Below are positions 41,395-49,795 of a stretch of DNA of 64,000 nt, piece by piece. This stretch comes from Martinezella rhizogenes (GTDB lineage: Bacteria > Pseudomonadota > Alphaproteobacteria > Rhizobiales > Rhizobiaceae): assembly GCA_013322215.1 (NCBI GenBank), contig JAAMEZ010000058.1:372001-436000 (forward strand), read 5' to 3'. Position 1 is the stretch's first letter; each line of letters opens with the position of its first letter. The notes under the pieces are model-generated. The model saw nothing but the letters and a program-made list of their open reading frames with translations. It was not told where the DNA came from and did not search any database. The position numbers and the translations under genes were made by a program.

Positions 41395-42666
41395 ATGAAG
41401 CCATTTTTGTTGCTTGGGCTCGCGCTATTGTCGGCCACCGCCCTTTCTCATCCCGTCTTTGCTGCGCCGGATGCCCGCACCCTGCAGATCGTAGTGTCGA
41501 AAGACAGGCAGTCGCTTGCGGTCTATGACGGCGACCAGGTGATCGCGACCTCGAAGGTTTCGACCGGCAAACGCGGCCATACGACGCCGAGCGGCATCTT
41601 CTCCATCCTGGAAAAGAAGGTTTATCACGAGTCCAATCTCTATTCGGCTGCGCCCATGCCCTTCATGCAAAGGCTGACATGGTCAGGCATCGCGCTGCAC
41701 GAATCGAACTCGGTTCCGAATTATCCGGCATCCCATGGCTGCGTGCGTATGCCAAAAGCCTTCGCCAAGATGCTCTACCAGATGACCGAGCGCGGCGTAC
41801 ATGTGGTCATCGCCAATCAGCCGCTGGTGCCGCAGCCCTTCGAAAACGCGATGCTGTTCCAGCCGCTGGCTGCTCCGCCGCCGGCATTGTTTTCCGGCAT
41901 TGAACTGCGGCCGATGACCGCGAGCTTTCTGCAGCAAGGGCAACCCCTGCAGGTTGCGACGAACGATGTTACCTCGATCCAGATACCGAAGGTTCAGGAG
42001 ATCGTTGCGCCCCCTGCCGATCCCGCTCCGCTCAGCATTCTCATCACCCGGCGCGGCTTGCGCGAAAACGTGCGCGACCTTCAGGGCATCCTGAATGGTA
42101 TGGGCTTCATCACCGGAACGCCTGACGGCATGCTCGGGCCGGCGACGGTGCAGGCGATCGAAGACTTCAAGAAGGCGCATGATATCAAGACGACAGGCGG
42201 CCTCGTCAGCCCTGCGCTGATGAAGGCCGCCTATGCTGCCGCCGGCAAGGGCGAGCCGCCGAACGGTGCCATCATGGTCCGCCAGAACTTCAAGCCGCTC
42301 TTCGAAGGTCCGGCCATCATCGCAGAACCGCAGGAAGCGCTCGGCGTGCATTTCTTCACCGCCAACGCGATCGACCGTATCAGCGGCAAGGCCGACTGGT
42401 TCGGCATGACGCTCGAAGAAGATCTGAGCAAGCAGACGAAGAAGCGCTATGGCATCACCAGCGAGGAGCAATCACAATCGCTCGATGCCGCCGGGCAGGC
42501 GCTCAGCCGCATCACCATTCCCGACGATGTCCGCCACCGCATCGAGGATATCCTGACGGCCGGCTCGTCGCTGACGATTTCCGACACCGGCGTTGGTCCT
42601 GAAACCGGCAACGAAACCGATTTCATCACCATCACCAACAACGGCGCGTTGGGTAAGAAGGGCTAA
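41395..42666 (+). CDS. L,D-transpeptidase (YkuD) with peptidoglycan-binding domain
   Basis: The 423-residue protein has a signal peptide (cleavage near FAA-PDA) and a YkuD catalytic domain: LHESNSVPNYPASHGCVRMP, with the active cysteine at residue 116 and the His two positions ahead. It then has a PG_binding_1 domain (about 215-285: VRDLQGILNGMGFITGTPDGMLGPAT) and a C-terminal tail. It should form 3-3 crosslinks or attach proteins to peptidoglycan. The stop overlaps the converging dnaE stop by 4 bp. Confidence 0.93.
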   Translation: MKPFLLLGLALLSATALSHPVFAAPDARTLQIVVSKDRQSLAVYDGDQVIATSKVSTGKRGHTTPSGIFSILEKKVYHESNLYSAAPMPFMQRLTWSGIALHESNSVPNYPASHGCVRMPKAFAKMLYQMTERGVHVVIANQPLVPQPFENAMLFQPLAAPPPALFSGIELRPMTASFLQQGQPLQVATNDVTSIQIPKVQEIVAPPADPAPLSILITRRGLRENVRDLQGILNGMGFITGTPDGMLGPATVQAIEDFKKAHDIKTTGGLVSPALMKAAYAAAGKGEPPNGAIMVRQNFKPLFEGPAIIAEPQEALGVHFFTANAIDRISGKADWFGMTLEEDLSKQTKKRYGITSEEQSQSLDAAGQALSRITIPDDVRHRIEDILTAGSSLTISDTGVGPETGNETDFITITNNGALGKKG

Positions 42667-45600
42667 ACCAATTCGACGTCGATGACACCCGGCGCCGTAC
42701 GCAATGCGGCAGCGATTTCCGGCGTGATGCGATATTTCTCCGGCAAGGCCACCTCGACCTCGCGCATCCCTTCCTCCTTGATGACGATGAAGGAGACGAG
42801 GCCGTCGCCCTTGGCATTCAGATGCGCGGCAACCGCCTTCAGCGGCCCGGAATCGCGGACATAGACGCGCAGCGCCTTCTGCATCTGCAGCGACTTTTCC
42901 TCCAGCGATTGCGCCGTCTGCAGGCGCAGGCTGATGCCTTCCGGGCGCTCATCCGCCTGGGCCGTGATGACGAAGGATTTGCCGACTTCGAGAACGTCGC
43001 GATACTGGTTCAGGGTTTCCGAGAAGAGCACGGCTTCGAACTGACCGGAAGCATCGGAGAAAACGAAAATGCCCATCTTGTTGCCGGTGCGCGTCTTGCG
43101 CTCCTGCTTCGAGATGACAGTGCCGGCAAGGCGGCCGTTGCTCGCGCCCTGCTTCACCGCAGCGGAGAAATCCGCGAAGGGCTGCACGCGCATCTTGTCG
43201 AGAACGCTCTTGTAGGTGTCGAGCGGATGCGCCGTCAGATAAAAGCCGAGCACCTGGAATTCGCGCAGCAGCCGTTCCGAGGCAAGCCAGGGCGTGTAGG
43301 ATGGGAACACGATCTTTTCCGGGCCTGAGGCAGCGCTTCCGAACATGTCGTGCTGGCCGCTGCGCTTGTTTTCCTGCGCCACCTGGGCATAGCCCATGAT
43401 GCGGTCGAGGCCGGCGATCAGCTGGGCGCGGTCGATTTCGAAGCAATCGAAAGCGCCGGCGCAGATCAGGCTTTCCAGAACGCGGCGATTGATCTGCTTG
43501 GGATCGATGCGCAGGCAGAAATCCTCGATGCCGGCAAAGGGCTGGTCGCCGCGCACTTCGACGATATGATCGACGGCGGATTCGCCAACGCCCTTGATGG
43601 CCGCCAGCGCGTAATAGATGCGGTTGTCGCCGGTTTCGAAATGGCGGAACGAAGTCTGCACCGAAGGCGCAATGACCTCGATGCCCAGCCGCTTGGCGTC
43701 CTGGCGGAAGTCGTTGACCTTTTCGGTGTTGGACATATCGAGCGTCATCGACGCTGCCAGGAACTCCACCGGATAGTGGGCCTTCATATAGGCGGTCTGG
43801 TAGGAGACGATGGCGTAGGCAGCCGCGTGCGATTTGTTGAAACCGTAATTGGCGAATTTCGCCAGCAGATCGAAGATGACGTCAGCCTGCCCCTTCGAAA
43901 CCTCGTTCTTGATGGCACCATCGACGAAGCGCTCGCGCTGCTGGTCCATCTCGGCCTTGATCTTCTTACCCATGGCGCGGCGCAGAAGATCGGCCTCACC
44001 GAGCGAATAGCCCGAGAGTACCTGGGCGACCTGCATCACCTGCTCCTGGTAGACGATAACGCCCTGGGTTTCTTTCAGCAGGTAATCGATCTTCGGATGG
44101 ATCGATTCGATCTCTTCCTCGCCGTGCTTGCGGGCGTTGTAGACCGGGATGTTCTCCATCGGGCCAGGACGATAGAGCGCCACTAGCGCGATGATGTCCT
44201 CAATGCAGTCTGGGCGCATGCCGATCAGCGCCTTGCGCATGCCCGCACTTTCCACCTGGAACACGCCGACCGTCTCACCGCGCGAGAGCATGTCGTAGCT
44301 CTTTTTGTCATCGAGCGGGATGCTGGCGAGATCAATCGAGACGCCGCGCTTGGCGACGAAATCGACGGCCGTCTTCAGAACCGTCAACGTTTTCAAACCA
44401 AGGAAGTCGAACTTGACGAGACCGGCCTGCTCCACCCATTTCATGTTGAACTGAGTGACCGGCATGTCCGAGCGCGGATCGCGATACATCGGCACGAGCT
44501 TCGACAGCGGACGGTCGCCGATGACGATACCGGCGGCGTGTGTCGAGGCGTGGCGATAAAGGCCTTCGATCTTCTGGGCGATGTCGAGAAGGCGGGCGAC
44601 GACCGGCTCCTTGTCCGCCTCCTCCTGCAGGCGCGGCTCCTCCTCGATCGCCTTGCTGAGCGGCGTGGGATTGGCGGGATTGTTCGGCACCAGCTTGCAG
44701 ATCTTGTCGACCTGGCCATAGGGCATTTCCAGCACGCGGCCGACGTCGCGCAAGGCGGCGCGCGCCTGCAGCGATCCGAAGGTGATGATCTGCGCCACCT
44801 GCTCGCGGCCATATTTGGCCTGCACATAGCGGATCACCTCTTCGCGCCGGTCCTGGCAGAAGTCGATATCGAAGTCCGGCATCGAGACGCGTTCCGGATT
44901 AAGGAAGCGCTCGAACAGCAGCGAGAAGCGCAGCGGATCGACGTCGGTGATGGTCAGCGCATAGGCGACCAGCGAGCCCGCGCCGGAACCGCGGCCGGGG
45001 CCGACAGGGATGTCGTGGCGCTTGGCCCACTTGATGAAGTCGGCAACGATCAGGAAGTAGCCGGGGAACTTCATACGCTCGATGACGCTGAGTTCGAATT
45101 CCAGCCGCTCGCGATAGTCCTTTTCCTCATAACCCGGCGCCATGCCGAGCGAGGAGAGACGCTGGTCGAGCCCTTCGACTGCCTGGGCCCGCAACTCCGC
45201 CGATTCGGCACGTTCGGCCTCCTCCGCATCATCGGTAGCCCCGGTGAAGCGCGGCAGGATCGGCTTGCGCGTCTTCAGGATGAAGGAGCAACGACGGGCG
45301 ATCTCGACGGTGTTTTCCAGCGCCTCTGGCAAATTGGCGAAGAGCTTGGCCATATCGGCGCGGCTTTTCAGATAGTGATCCGGGGTCAGGCGGAAGCGCG
45401 TATCGTCCGAGACGATGGCGTTGTGGGCCACCGCCATCAGTGCGTCGTGCGCATCATAATCATCGCGCGTGGGAAAAAAAGCTTCGTTGGTCGCAACGAG
45501 CGGAATCTCATGCTCGTAAGCCATCGCGATCATCTTCTGTTCGTGGCGACGATCATAAGTGCCATGACGCTGCAATTCGACATAAAGCCTGTTGCCGAAC

Positions 45601-46217
45601 TGTCGTTTCAGTGCCAGCAGCCGGGAGAGCGCCTGTGCGGCATGCCCTTCCTTCAGGGCCATATCGACCGGGCCGGTCAACGAACCGGTGAGCGCGATCA
45701 GGCCTTCCGTGCCGATCTCTTCCAGCCAAGATGCAGCGACGTGAACGGCATGATTGCCTTCGCCGCCGAGATAGGCACGGCTGACGAGATCGACGAGGCG
45801 TTCATAGCCCTCTTCCGTCGCAGCAAGCAGGACGATGGACGGCAGCTTTGCCAAAGCCTGTTGCGGCCCGCGCTTTTCGCCCTCGCCGCCATCTTCCATA
45901 TCGATCGATACCTGGCAGCCGATGATCGGCTGCAGCCCTTCGTCCATCGCCTTTTGCGAGAACTCCAGAGCGACGAAAAGATTGTTGGTATCGGTAATCG
46001 CGATGGCAGGCTGGCTGTCGCCGGCAGCCTTGGCCAAGATCTTCTTGAGCGGCAATGCGCCCTCTAGCAGAGAATAGGCGGAATGAACCCTAAGGTGTAC
46101 GAATTCCGGCATCTCGCCGACCGGAACAACTGCGCCACCCATATCCGCCATATCAAACCCTTCCGCATGCTCAGATGAATCGGCGGTATTTTCGGCATTG
46201 CGGATCAGAAAGTCCAT
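42663..46217 (-). CDS. dnaE: DNA polymerase III alpha subunit
   Basis: The 1184-residue replicative polymerase has an N-terminal PHP domain (FVHLRVHSAYSLLEGALPL, about residues 37-55 onward), the catalytic Asp pair in PDFDIDFCQDRR (about residue 448), the tandem HhH region and a C-terminal OB domain (GTVISKQERKTRTGNKMGIF). The first ATG at 46217 has GGGAG 6 nt upstream; a second candidate lies 22 codons later. It is the main polymerase type, not the mutagenic DnaE2. A LexA-controlled small ORF lies 51 bp upstream on the same strand, so SOS read-through is possible. Confidence 0.95.
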   Translation of the reverse strand: MDFLIRNAENTADSSEHAEGFDMADMGGAVVPVGEMPEFVHLRVHSAYSLLEGALPLKKILAKAAGDSQPAIAITDTNNLFVALEFSQKAMDEGLQPIIGCQVSIDMEDGGEGEKRGPQQALAKLPSIVLLAATEEGYERLVDLVSRAYLGGEGNHAVHVAASWLEEIGTEGLIALTGSLTGPVDMALKEGHAAQALSRLLALKRQFGNRLYVELQRHGTYDRRHEQKMIAMAYEHEIPLVATNEAFFPTRDDYDAHDALMAVAHNAIVSDDTRFRLTPDHYLKSRADMAKLFANLPEALENTVEIARRCSFILKTRKPILPRFTGATDDAEEAERAESAELRAQAVEGLDQRLSSLGMAPGYEEKDYRERLEFELSVIERMKFPGYFLIVADFIKWAKRHDIPVGPGRGSGAGSLVAYALTITDVDPLRFSLLFERFLNPERVSMPDFDIDFCQDRREEVIRYVQAKYGREQVAQIITFGSLQARAALRDVGRVLEMPYGQVDKICKLVPNNPANPTPLSKAIEEEPRLQEEADKEPVVARLLDIAQKIEGLYRHASTHAAGIVIGDRPLSKLVPMYRDPRSDMPVTQFNMKWVEQAGLVKFDFLGLKTLTVLKTAVDFVAKRGVSIDLASIPLDDKKSYDMLSRGETVGVFQVESAGMRKALIGMRPDCIEDIIALVALYRPGPMENIPVYNARKHGEEEIESIHPKIDYLLKETQGVIVYQEQVMQVAQVLSGYSLGEADLLRRAMGKKIKAEMDQQRERFVDGAIKNEVSKGQADVIFDLLAKFANYGFNKSHAAAYAIVSYQTAYMKAHYPVEFLAASMTLDMSNTEKVNDFRQDAKRLGIEVIAPSVQTSFRHFETGDNRIYYALAAIKGVGESAVDHIVEVRGDQPFAGIEDFCLRIDPKQINRRVLESLICAGAFDCFEIDRAQLIAGLDRIMGYAQVAQENKRSGQHDMFGSAASGPEKIVFPSYTPWLASERLLREFQVLGFYLTAHPLDTYKSVLDKMRVQPFADFSAAVKQGASNGRLAGTVISKQERKTRTGNKMGIFVFSDASGQFEAVLFSETLNQYRDVLEVGKSFVITAQADERPEGISLRLQTAQSLEEKSLQMQKALRVYVRDSGPLKAVAAHLNAKGDGLVSFIVIKEEGMREVEVALPEKYRITPEIAAALRTAPGVIDVELV

Positions 46218-46268
46218 AAGTTGCTCCCATCAAATACGGGAGCGGCATGTGCATATGGGGGATAAAAC

Positions 46269-46355
46269 TTACATCGCCATCATGATCAGGGAAAAGCTGG
46301 CAACGAACATGACGATGGAAGTGAATGCTGCAACGTCTCGAATAATGTCGGTCAT
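46269..46355 (-). CDS. 28-residue transmembrane peptide under a LexA box
   Basis: The ORF starts with ATG at 46355, preceded by AAGGAG with good spacing, and codes MTDIIRDVAAFT followed by a hydrophobic helix (SIVMFVASFSLIMMAM). One short charged segment and one membrane helix are all it holds. A LexA box lies 34 bp upstream, with TTGACT beside it. In Caulobacter the 29-residue membrane protein SidA is a LexA-controlled division inhibitor; this ORF has the same architecture and regulation but I cannot show sequence homology. The next gene on the strand is dnaE, 51 bp on. Confidence 0.68.
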   Translation of the reverse strand: MTDIIRDVAAFTSIVMFVASFSLIMMAM

Positions 46356-46388
46356 TTACGCGCTCCTTACTCGTTATGTTTCTTTTTT

Positions 46389-46403
46389 GTTCTATTTTTG
46401 TTC
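46389..46403. promoter_or_regulatory. LexA (SOS) box of the small membrane peptide
   Basis: GTTC-TATTTTT-GTTC matches the alphaproteobacterial SOS consensus. On the minus strand it lies just after a TTGACT -35 box (46412-46407) and before the AAGGAG-ATG of the 28-codon ORF. It is also 105 bp ahead of the plus-strand gene at 46508. Confidence 0.85.
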
Positions 46404-46507
46404 GAGAGTCAATAGAAGCATCAATAAATTTCATCAGGCGGTTTTTCAGCTCTCCGATAGACGCCGGGGCAACCCGAGGCTATGCAAAGGCGAATAGGGA
46501 GATCACG

Positions 46508-47101
46508 ATGAAATCACTTGGCTGCGTTCTCATTCTTCTGTCGCTTACAACCGCCGTCCGTGCCGAGGACGTCATCGCACCAAACCGCATCGTCGATGCC
46601 GTGATCGGCGACTGGAACAAGGACGGCAATGCGGACCTTGCCCTTCTGGTGGCACCCGCTCCAGGCGATGAGGCTGACACTTCCATCGGGATCTACATCT
46701 ATCTGCGCGACCGTGAACATTCTTTGCTGCAACTCGCCGTAAACGCGCCGGATAAGATATGGGGCAGAGCCGCGCCGGATGGCATTTACGGCCAGGAGCC
46801 ATCGATCGCCGCGCTGCCGAACGGCTCAATCGCGATCACCTCGCAAAATGATGCCATCGGGCGCGATCGCTGGCACCAGACGTTGACGCTCGCCTATCGC
46901 AACAACAGCTTCGTGGTTGCCGGCTACACCTACGACTCCCGTGATACGCTCGAACCGGACAACAGCCATAGCTGCGATTACAATGTGCTGACCGGCAAGG
47001 TGACGAAGGATGGCAAGACACTGAGGGCCGATGCCAAGACCGTCACAATTCAGGACTGGCAGGACGACATCGGGCAGAAGGCTTGTGGCAACAGCCAATA
47101 A
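46508..47101 (+). CDS. Secreted protein with FG-GAP-like repeat
   Basis: The 197-residue protein has a Sec signal peptide (MKSLGCVLILLSLTTAVRA) and an N-terminal DAVIGDWNKDGNADLALLVAP segment that resembles the calcium-binding FG-GAP/VCBS motif (D-x-N-x-D-G-x-x-D). The rest (YLRDREHSLLQLAVNAPD, YGQEPSIAALPNGSIAI, DRWHQTLTLAYRNNSFVVAGY) fits a beta-rich periplasmic protein conserved in rhizobia. Function is unknown. Start ATG follows AGGGAG. SOS boxes lie on both sides; the one upstream is 105 bp away and may serve the opposite strand. Confidence 0.78.
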   Translation: MKSLGCVLILLSLTTAVRAEDVIAPNRIVDAVIGDWNKDGNADLALLVAPAPGDEADTSIGIYIYLRDREHSLLQLAVNAPDKIWGRAAPDGIYGQEPSIAALPNGSIAITSQNDAIGRDRWHQTLTLAYRNNSFVVAGYTYDSRDTLEPDNSHSCDYNVLTGKVTKDGKTLRADAKTVTIQDWQDDIGQKACGNSQ

Positions 47102-47109
47102 GTGACTTT

Positions 47110-47124
47110 GTTCTCTTTTTGTTC
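47110..47124 (+). promoter_or_regulatory. LexA (SOS) box of the DUF5680 gene
   Basis: GTTC-TCTTTTT-GTTC begins 8 bp after the preceding stop codon. It lies between TTGTTC (-35) and AAATAT (-10, 17-bp spacer), so bound LexA would block the promoter of the gene at 47181. Confidence 0.82.
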
Positions 47125-47180
47125 TTTACAAAATATTCGATCAGTGGCATCGTTTGCGCTCACCAACATTGGAGAGAGTC

Positions 47181-47648
47181 ATGCCGGATCTTGCCGAGCT
47201 GAACGATTTTATTGTCGTCGCCAAAGCCGAGACCTATGTCGGCGACGGGGAGAGATTGCCATCCTGCCGCAGCGGTTCGCATGACATCGGCTTTACGAGC
47301 GGCCGCTGGCGTTATCTCGACAGCTATTTTGGCGGCACGGATTTCGCCGGACAGGAGCTTGTCTGGCAGGATGACGAGCCGGTCTGGGCCATGAATTATT
47401 TCGGCCATATCGTCGAGCCCGATCTCATCGACGGGAGGCGTGCCGGCATGGTCATCAAGGCGGCGCTGCTGCGCCTTTATCTGGATGAAAAACGCTTTCT
47501 CGGAGGCTTCGAGTTCGAACACGCGTTCGGCCGCTATATCGACCAAAGCACGGGAACCTGCAGCCATTTCATCGGCCATGAGGCCATCATGGTGAACGGG
47601 CGCAAGGCCTATGAGCTGGATTATCGCGGCGGCCTGATCGTTCCCTAA
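47181..47648 (+). CDS. DUF5680 domain protein, SOS-linked
   Basis: The 155-residue cytoplasmic protein has the DUF5680 pattern: LNDFIVVAKAETYVGDGE, SGSHDIGFTSGRWRYLDSYFGGTDFAGQELVW, PVWAMNYFGHI and RRAGMVIKAALLRLYLDEKRFLGGFEF. It occurs in some bacteria fused to HTH regulators, and the role is unknown. The start follows GGAGAG. A LexA box sits within its promoter, which suggests induction by DNA damage. The stop codon is the first three bases of a RIME-like repeat. Confidence 0.8.
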   Translation: MPDLAELNDFIVVAKAETYVGDGERLPSCRSGSHDIGFTSGRWRYLDSYFGGTDFAGQELVWQDDEPVWAMNYFGHIVEPDLIDGRRAGMVIKAALLRLYLDEKRFLGGFEFEHAFGRYIDQSTGTCSHFIGHEAIMVNGRKAYELDYRGGLIVP

Positions 47649-47751
47649 AGCACGTCGCGATATTTCAGATTCGCTTCCTGTGCTTTAGGTCTTTGATTTT
47701 GCACATGTAGTTGTCGTAAAACCGCTACGCATTTTTGCGCGACGTGCTTTA
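47646..47751. repeat. RIME-like palindromic repeat (106 bp)
   Basis: TAAAGCACGTCGCG (47646-47659) pairs perfectly with CGCGACGTGCTTTA (47738-47751). The interior has AAGCACAGG/CCTGTGCTT-type arms and AACCGCTACGC. It matches my memory of rhizobial mosaic elements. It overlaps the stop codon of the DUF5680 gene. Confidence 0.78.
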
Positions 47752-47759
47752 ACGAGCGA

Positions 47760-48446
47760 TCAGACTTCAACCACCTTGCCATCGCTCAGCGTGACGCGAC
47801 GATCCATGCGGGCGGCAAGCTCATGATTGTGCGTGGCAATCAGGGCCGCAAGGCCCGATTGGCGCACCAGCGCTTCCAGTGCATCGAAGACGTAATGAGC
47901 CGTGTCCGGATCGAGGTTGCCGGTTGGTTCGTCCGCCAGCAGCACCAGCGGCGCATTGGCGACGGCGCGAGCGATCGCCACGCGCTGCTGCTCGCCGCCG
48001 GAGAGTTCGGCCGGGCGATGATCGGCGCGGTGACCGATACGCATGTAATCGAGAAGCTGGGCAGCACGCGCGCTGGCATCCTTGCGCGAAAGACCGGAAA
48101 TGAGCTGCGGCATCATGATGTTCTCGAGAGCCGAGAACTCCGGCAGCAGGTGGTGAAACTGGTAGACGAAGCCGATCTCGCTGCGGCGGACAGCCGTGCG
48201 CTTGTCATCCGACAAGGCTTCGCAGGCCTGGCCGTTGACGAGCACCTCGCCGCCATCCGGATGCTCAAGCAGGCCGGCGACATGCAGGAGTGTCGATTTT
48301 CCCGTGCCCGATGGAGCGACCAGCGCCACCATCTCGCCGCTGCGCAAGGTGAAATCGGCACCCTTCAGGATCGACAGGCGCGTCTCTCCCTGCCCGTAAT
48401 GACGCTCCACGCCAGAGAGCTGGAGAACGACGTTGCGTTTCATCAA
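47760..48446 (-). CDS. lolD: Lipoprotein-releasing system ATP-binding protein LolD
   Basis: LolD powers the release of outer-membrane lipoproteins to LolA. The 228-residue ABC protein has Walker A PSGTGKST (residues 45-52), the Q-loop region VYQFHHLLPEFSALENIMMP, the signature LSGGEQQRVAIARA and Walker B VLLADEPTGNLD. It follows lolC/E by 11 bp in the same orientation and is likely translationally linked to it. Confidence 0.95.
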   Translation of the reverse strand: MMKRNVVLQLSGVERHYGQGETRLSILKGADFTLRSGEMVALVAPSGTGKSTLLHVAGLLEHPDGGEVLVNGQACEALSDDKRTAVRRSEIGFVYQFHHLLPEFSALENIMMPQLISGLSRKDASARAAQLLDYMRIGHRADHRPAELSGGEQQRVAIARAVANAPLVLLADEPTGNLDPDTAHYVFDALEALVRQSGLAALIATHNHELAARMDRRVTLSDGKVVEV

Positions 48447-48457
48447 ATGCGGTATCC

Positions 48458-49768
48458 TTATTCGTAGCGCAGCGCCTGCACCGGATCGAGCCGCGAGGCA
48501 CGCCAGGCCGGAAAGATGGTGGCAAAGAAGGACAGAGTGAGCGCCATCACGATGACGGAGATGGTCTCACCGAGATTCATCTGGGCCGGCAATTTGCTGA
48601 GGAAATAGACTTCCGGATTGAAGATCACTGTGCCCGAAATCCAGGAGAAGAACTGGCGGATGGACTCGATGTTCAAGCAGACCAGAACACCTAGTACGAC
48701 GCCCGCAAGCGTGCCGACGACGCCGATCGCCGCCCCCGTCATGAAGAAGATGCGCATGATCGCGCCCGAGGTCGCACCCATGGTGCGCAGGATGGCGATA
48801 TCGCTGCCCTTATCCTTCACCAGCATGATGAGGCCCGAAATGATGTTCAACGCAGCGACGAGGACAATCAGCGTCAGGATCATGAACATCGTATTGCGCT
48901 CGACCTGCAGGGCCGAGAAGAAGGTGGCATTGACCTGCCGCCAGTCCGTCAGGAAAATCTGCCGCCCGGCCGCCTCCTCGATCTTCGGTCTGAGATCGTC
49001 GACGTCATCGGGATTGGTGATGAAGAGCTCGATCTTCTCGACGATGCCCTCGGCATTGAAGAAGACCTGTGCCTCCTCGAGCGGCATGAAGACGACGGAG
49101 GAATCATATTCCGACATGCCGACTTCGAAGATGCCGGAGATCGTATAGGCTTTGACGCGCGGATTGACACCAAAGGGCGTGACGTCGCCATCCGGCGCCG
49201 TAAGCGTGATCTGATCGCCAACCGTCAGACCCAATTGCCGCGCCAGCCGGCTGCCGACCAGGACACCCTGTCCCGAAGCGAAGCCGACCATGTCTCCGGA
49301 AACGATGTGATCGGAGACCGATTTGAGCTTGGTCAAATCCTCCGAGCGGATGCCGCGCACCAGTGCGCCGGTGCCGGAGCCGCCGCGGCCGGAGGCAAGC
49401 GTTTCGCCCTCGACGAGCGGCAAGGCCATCGTAACGCCAGGAACTGCGGAAAATTTCTTCGCCAGATCGGCATAATCGTTCAACGGCGAATCGATCGGCT
49501 GAACAACGACATGACCATTGAAACCGAGAATCTGCTTGAAGAGCTCGGCACGGAAACCGTTCATCACGGCCATGACGATGATCAGCGCCGCAACGCCGAG
49601 CATGATGCCGACCAGAGAGAAGCCGGCAATGACCGAAATCGAGGCTTCCTTGCGCCGGGAGCGAAGGTAGCGCCAGGCCACAAGCCGCTCGAAACCGGAA
49701 AACGGGCGAGACGATGGGCCGGCCTTGAACGAATTTTCCTGCTGTTCCACTGCCGCGCTCACCGCCAT
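48458..49768 (-). CDS. Lipoprotein-releasing system permease LolC/LolE
   Basis: The 436-residue protein is the MacB/FtsX-type membrane component of the Lol exporter. It has an N-terminal transmembrane helix (SVIAGFSLVGIMLGVAALIIVMAVMNGF), a large periplasmic domain that takes up lipoproteins, and three C-terminal helices. Alphaproteobacteria often have a single LolC/E-type protein (LolF-like); one copy is present here. The ATG at 49768 has GGAAGG close upstream; ATG 27 bp earlier is in frame. It begins 27 bp after proS. Confidence 0.9.
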   Translation of the reverse strand: MAVSAAVEQQENSFKAGPSSRPFSGFERLVAWRYLRSRRKEASISVIAGFSLVGIMLGVAALIIVMAVMNGFRAELFKQILGFNGHVVVQPIDSPLNDYADLAKKFSAVPGVTMALPLVEGETLASGRGGSGTGALVRGIRSEDLTKLKSVSDHIVSGDMVGFASGQGVLVGSRLARQLGLTVGDQITLTAPDGDVTPFGVNPRVKAYTISGIFEVGMSEYDSSVVFMPLEEAQVFFNAEGIVEKIELFITNPDDVDDLRPKIEEAAGRQIFLTDWRQVNATFFSALQVERNTMFMILTLIVLVAALNIISGLIMLVKDKGSDIAILRTMGATSGAIMRIFFMTGAAIGVVGTLAGVVLGVLVCLNIESIRQFFSWISGTVIFNPEVYFLSKLPAQMNLGETISVIVMALTLSFFATIFPAWRASRLDPVQALRYE

Positions 49769-49795
49769 TCGCCTTCCATCCTTTAGTATCGTCAA

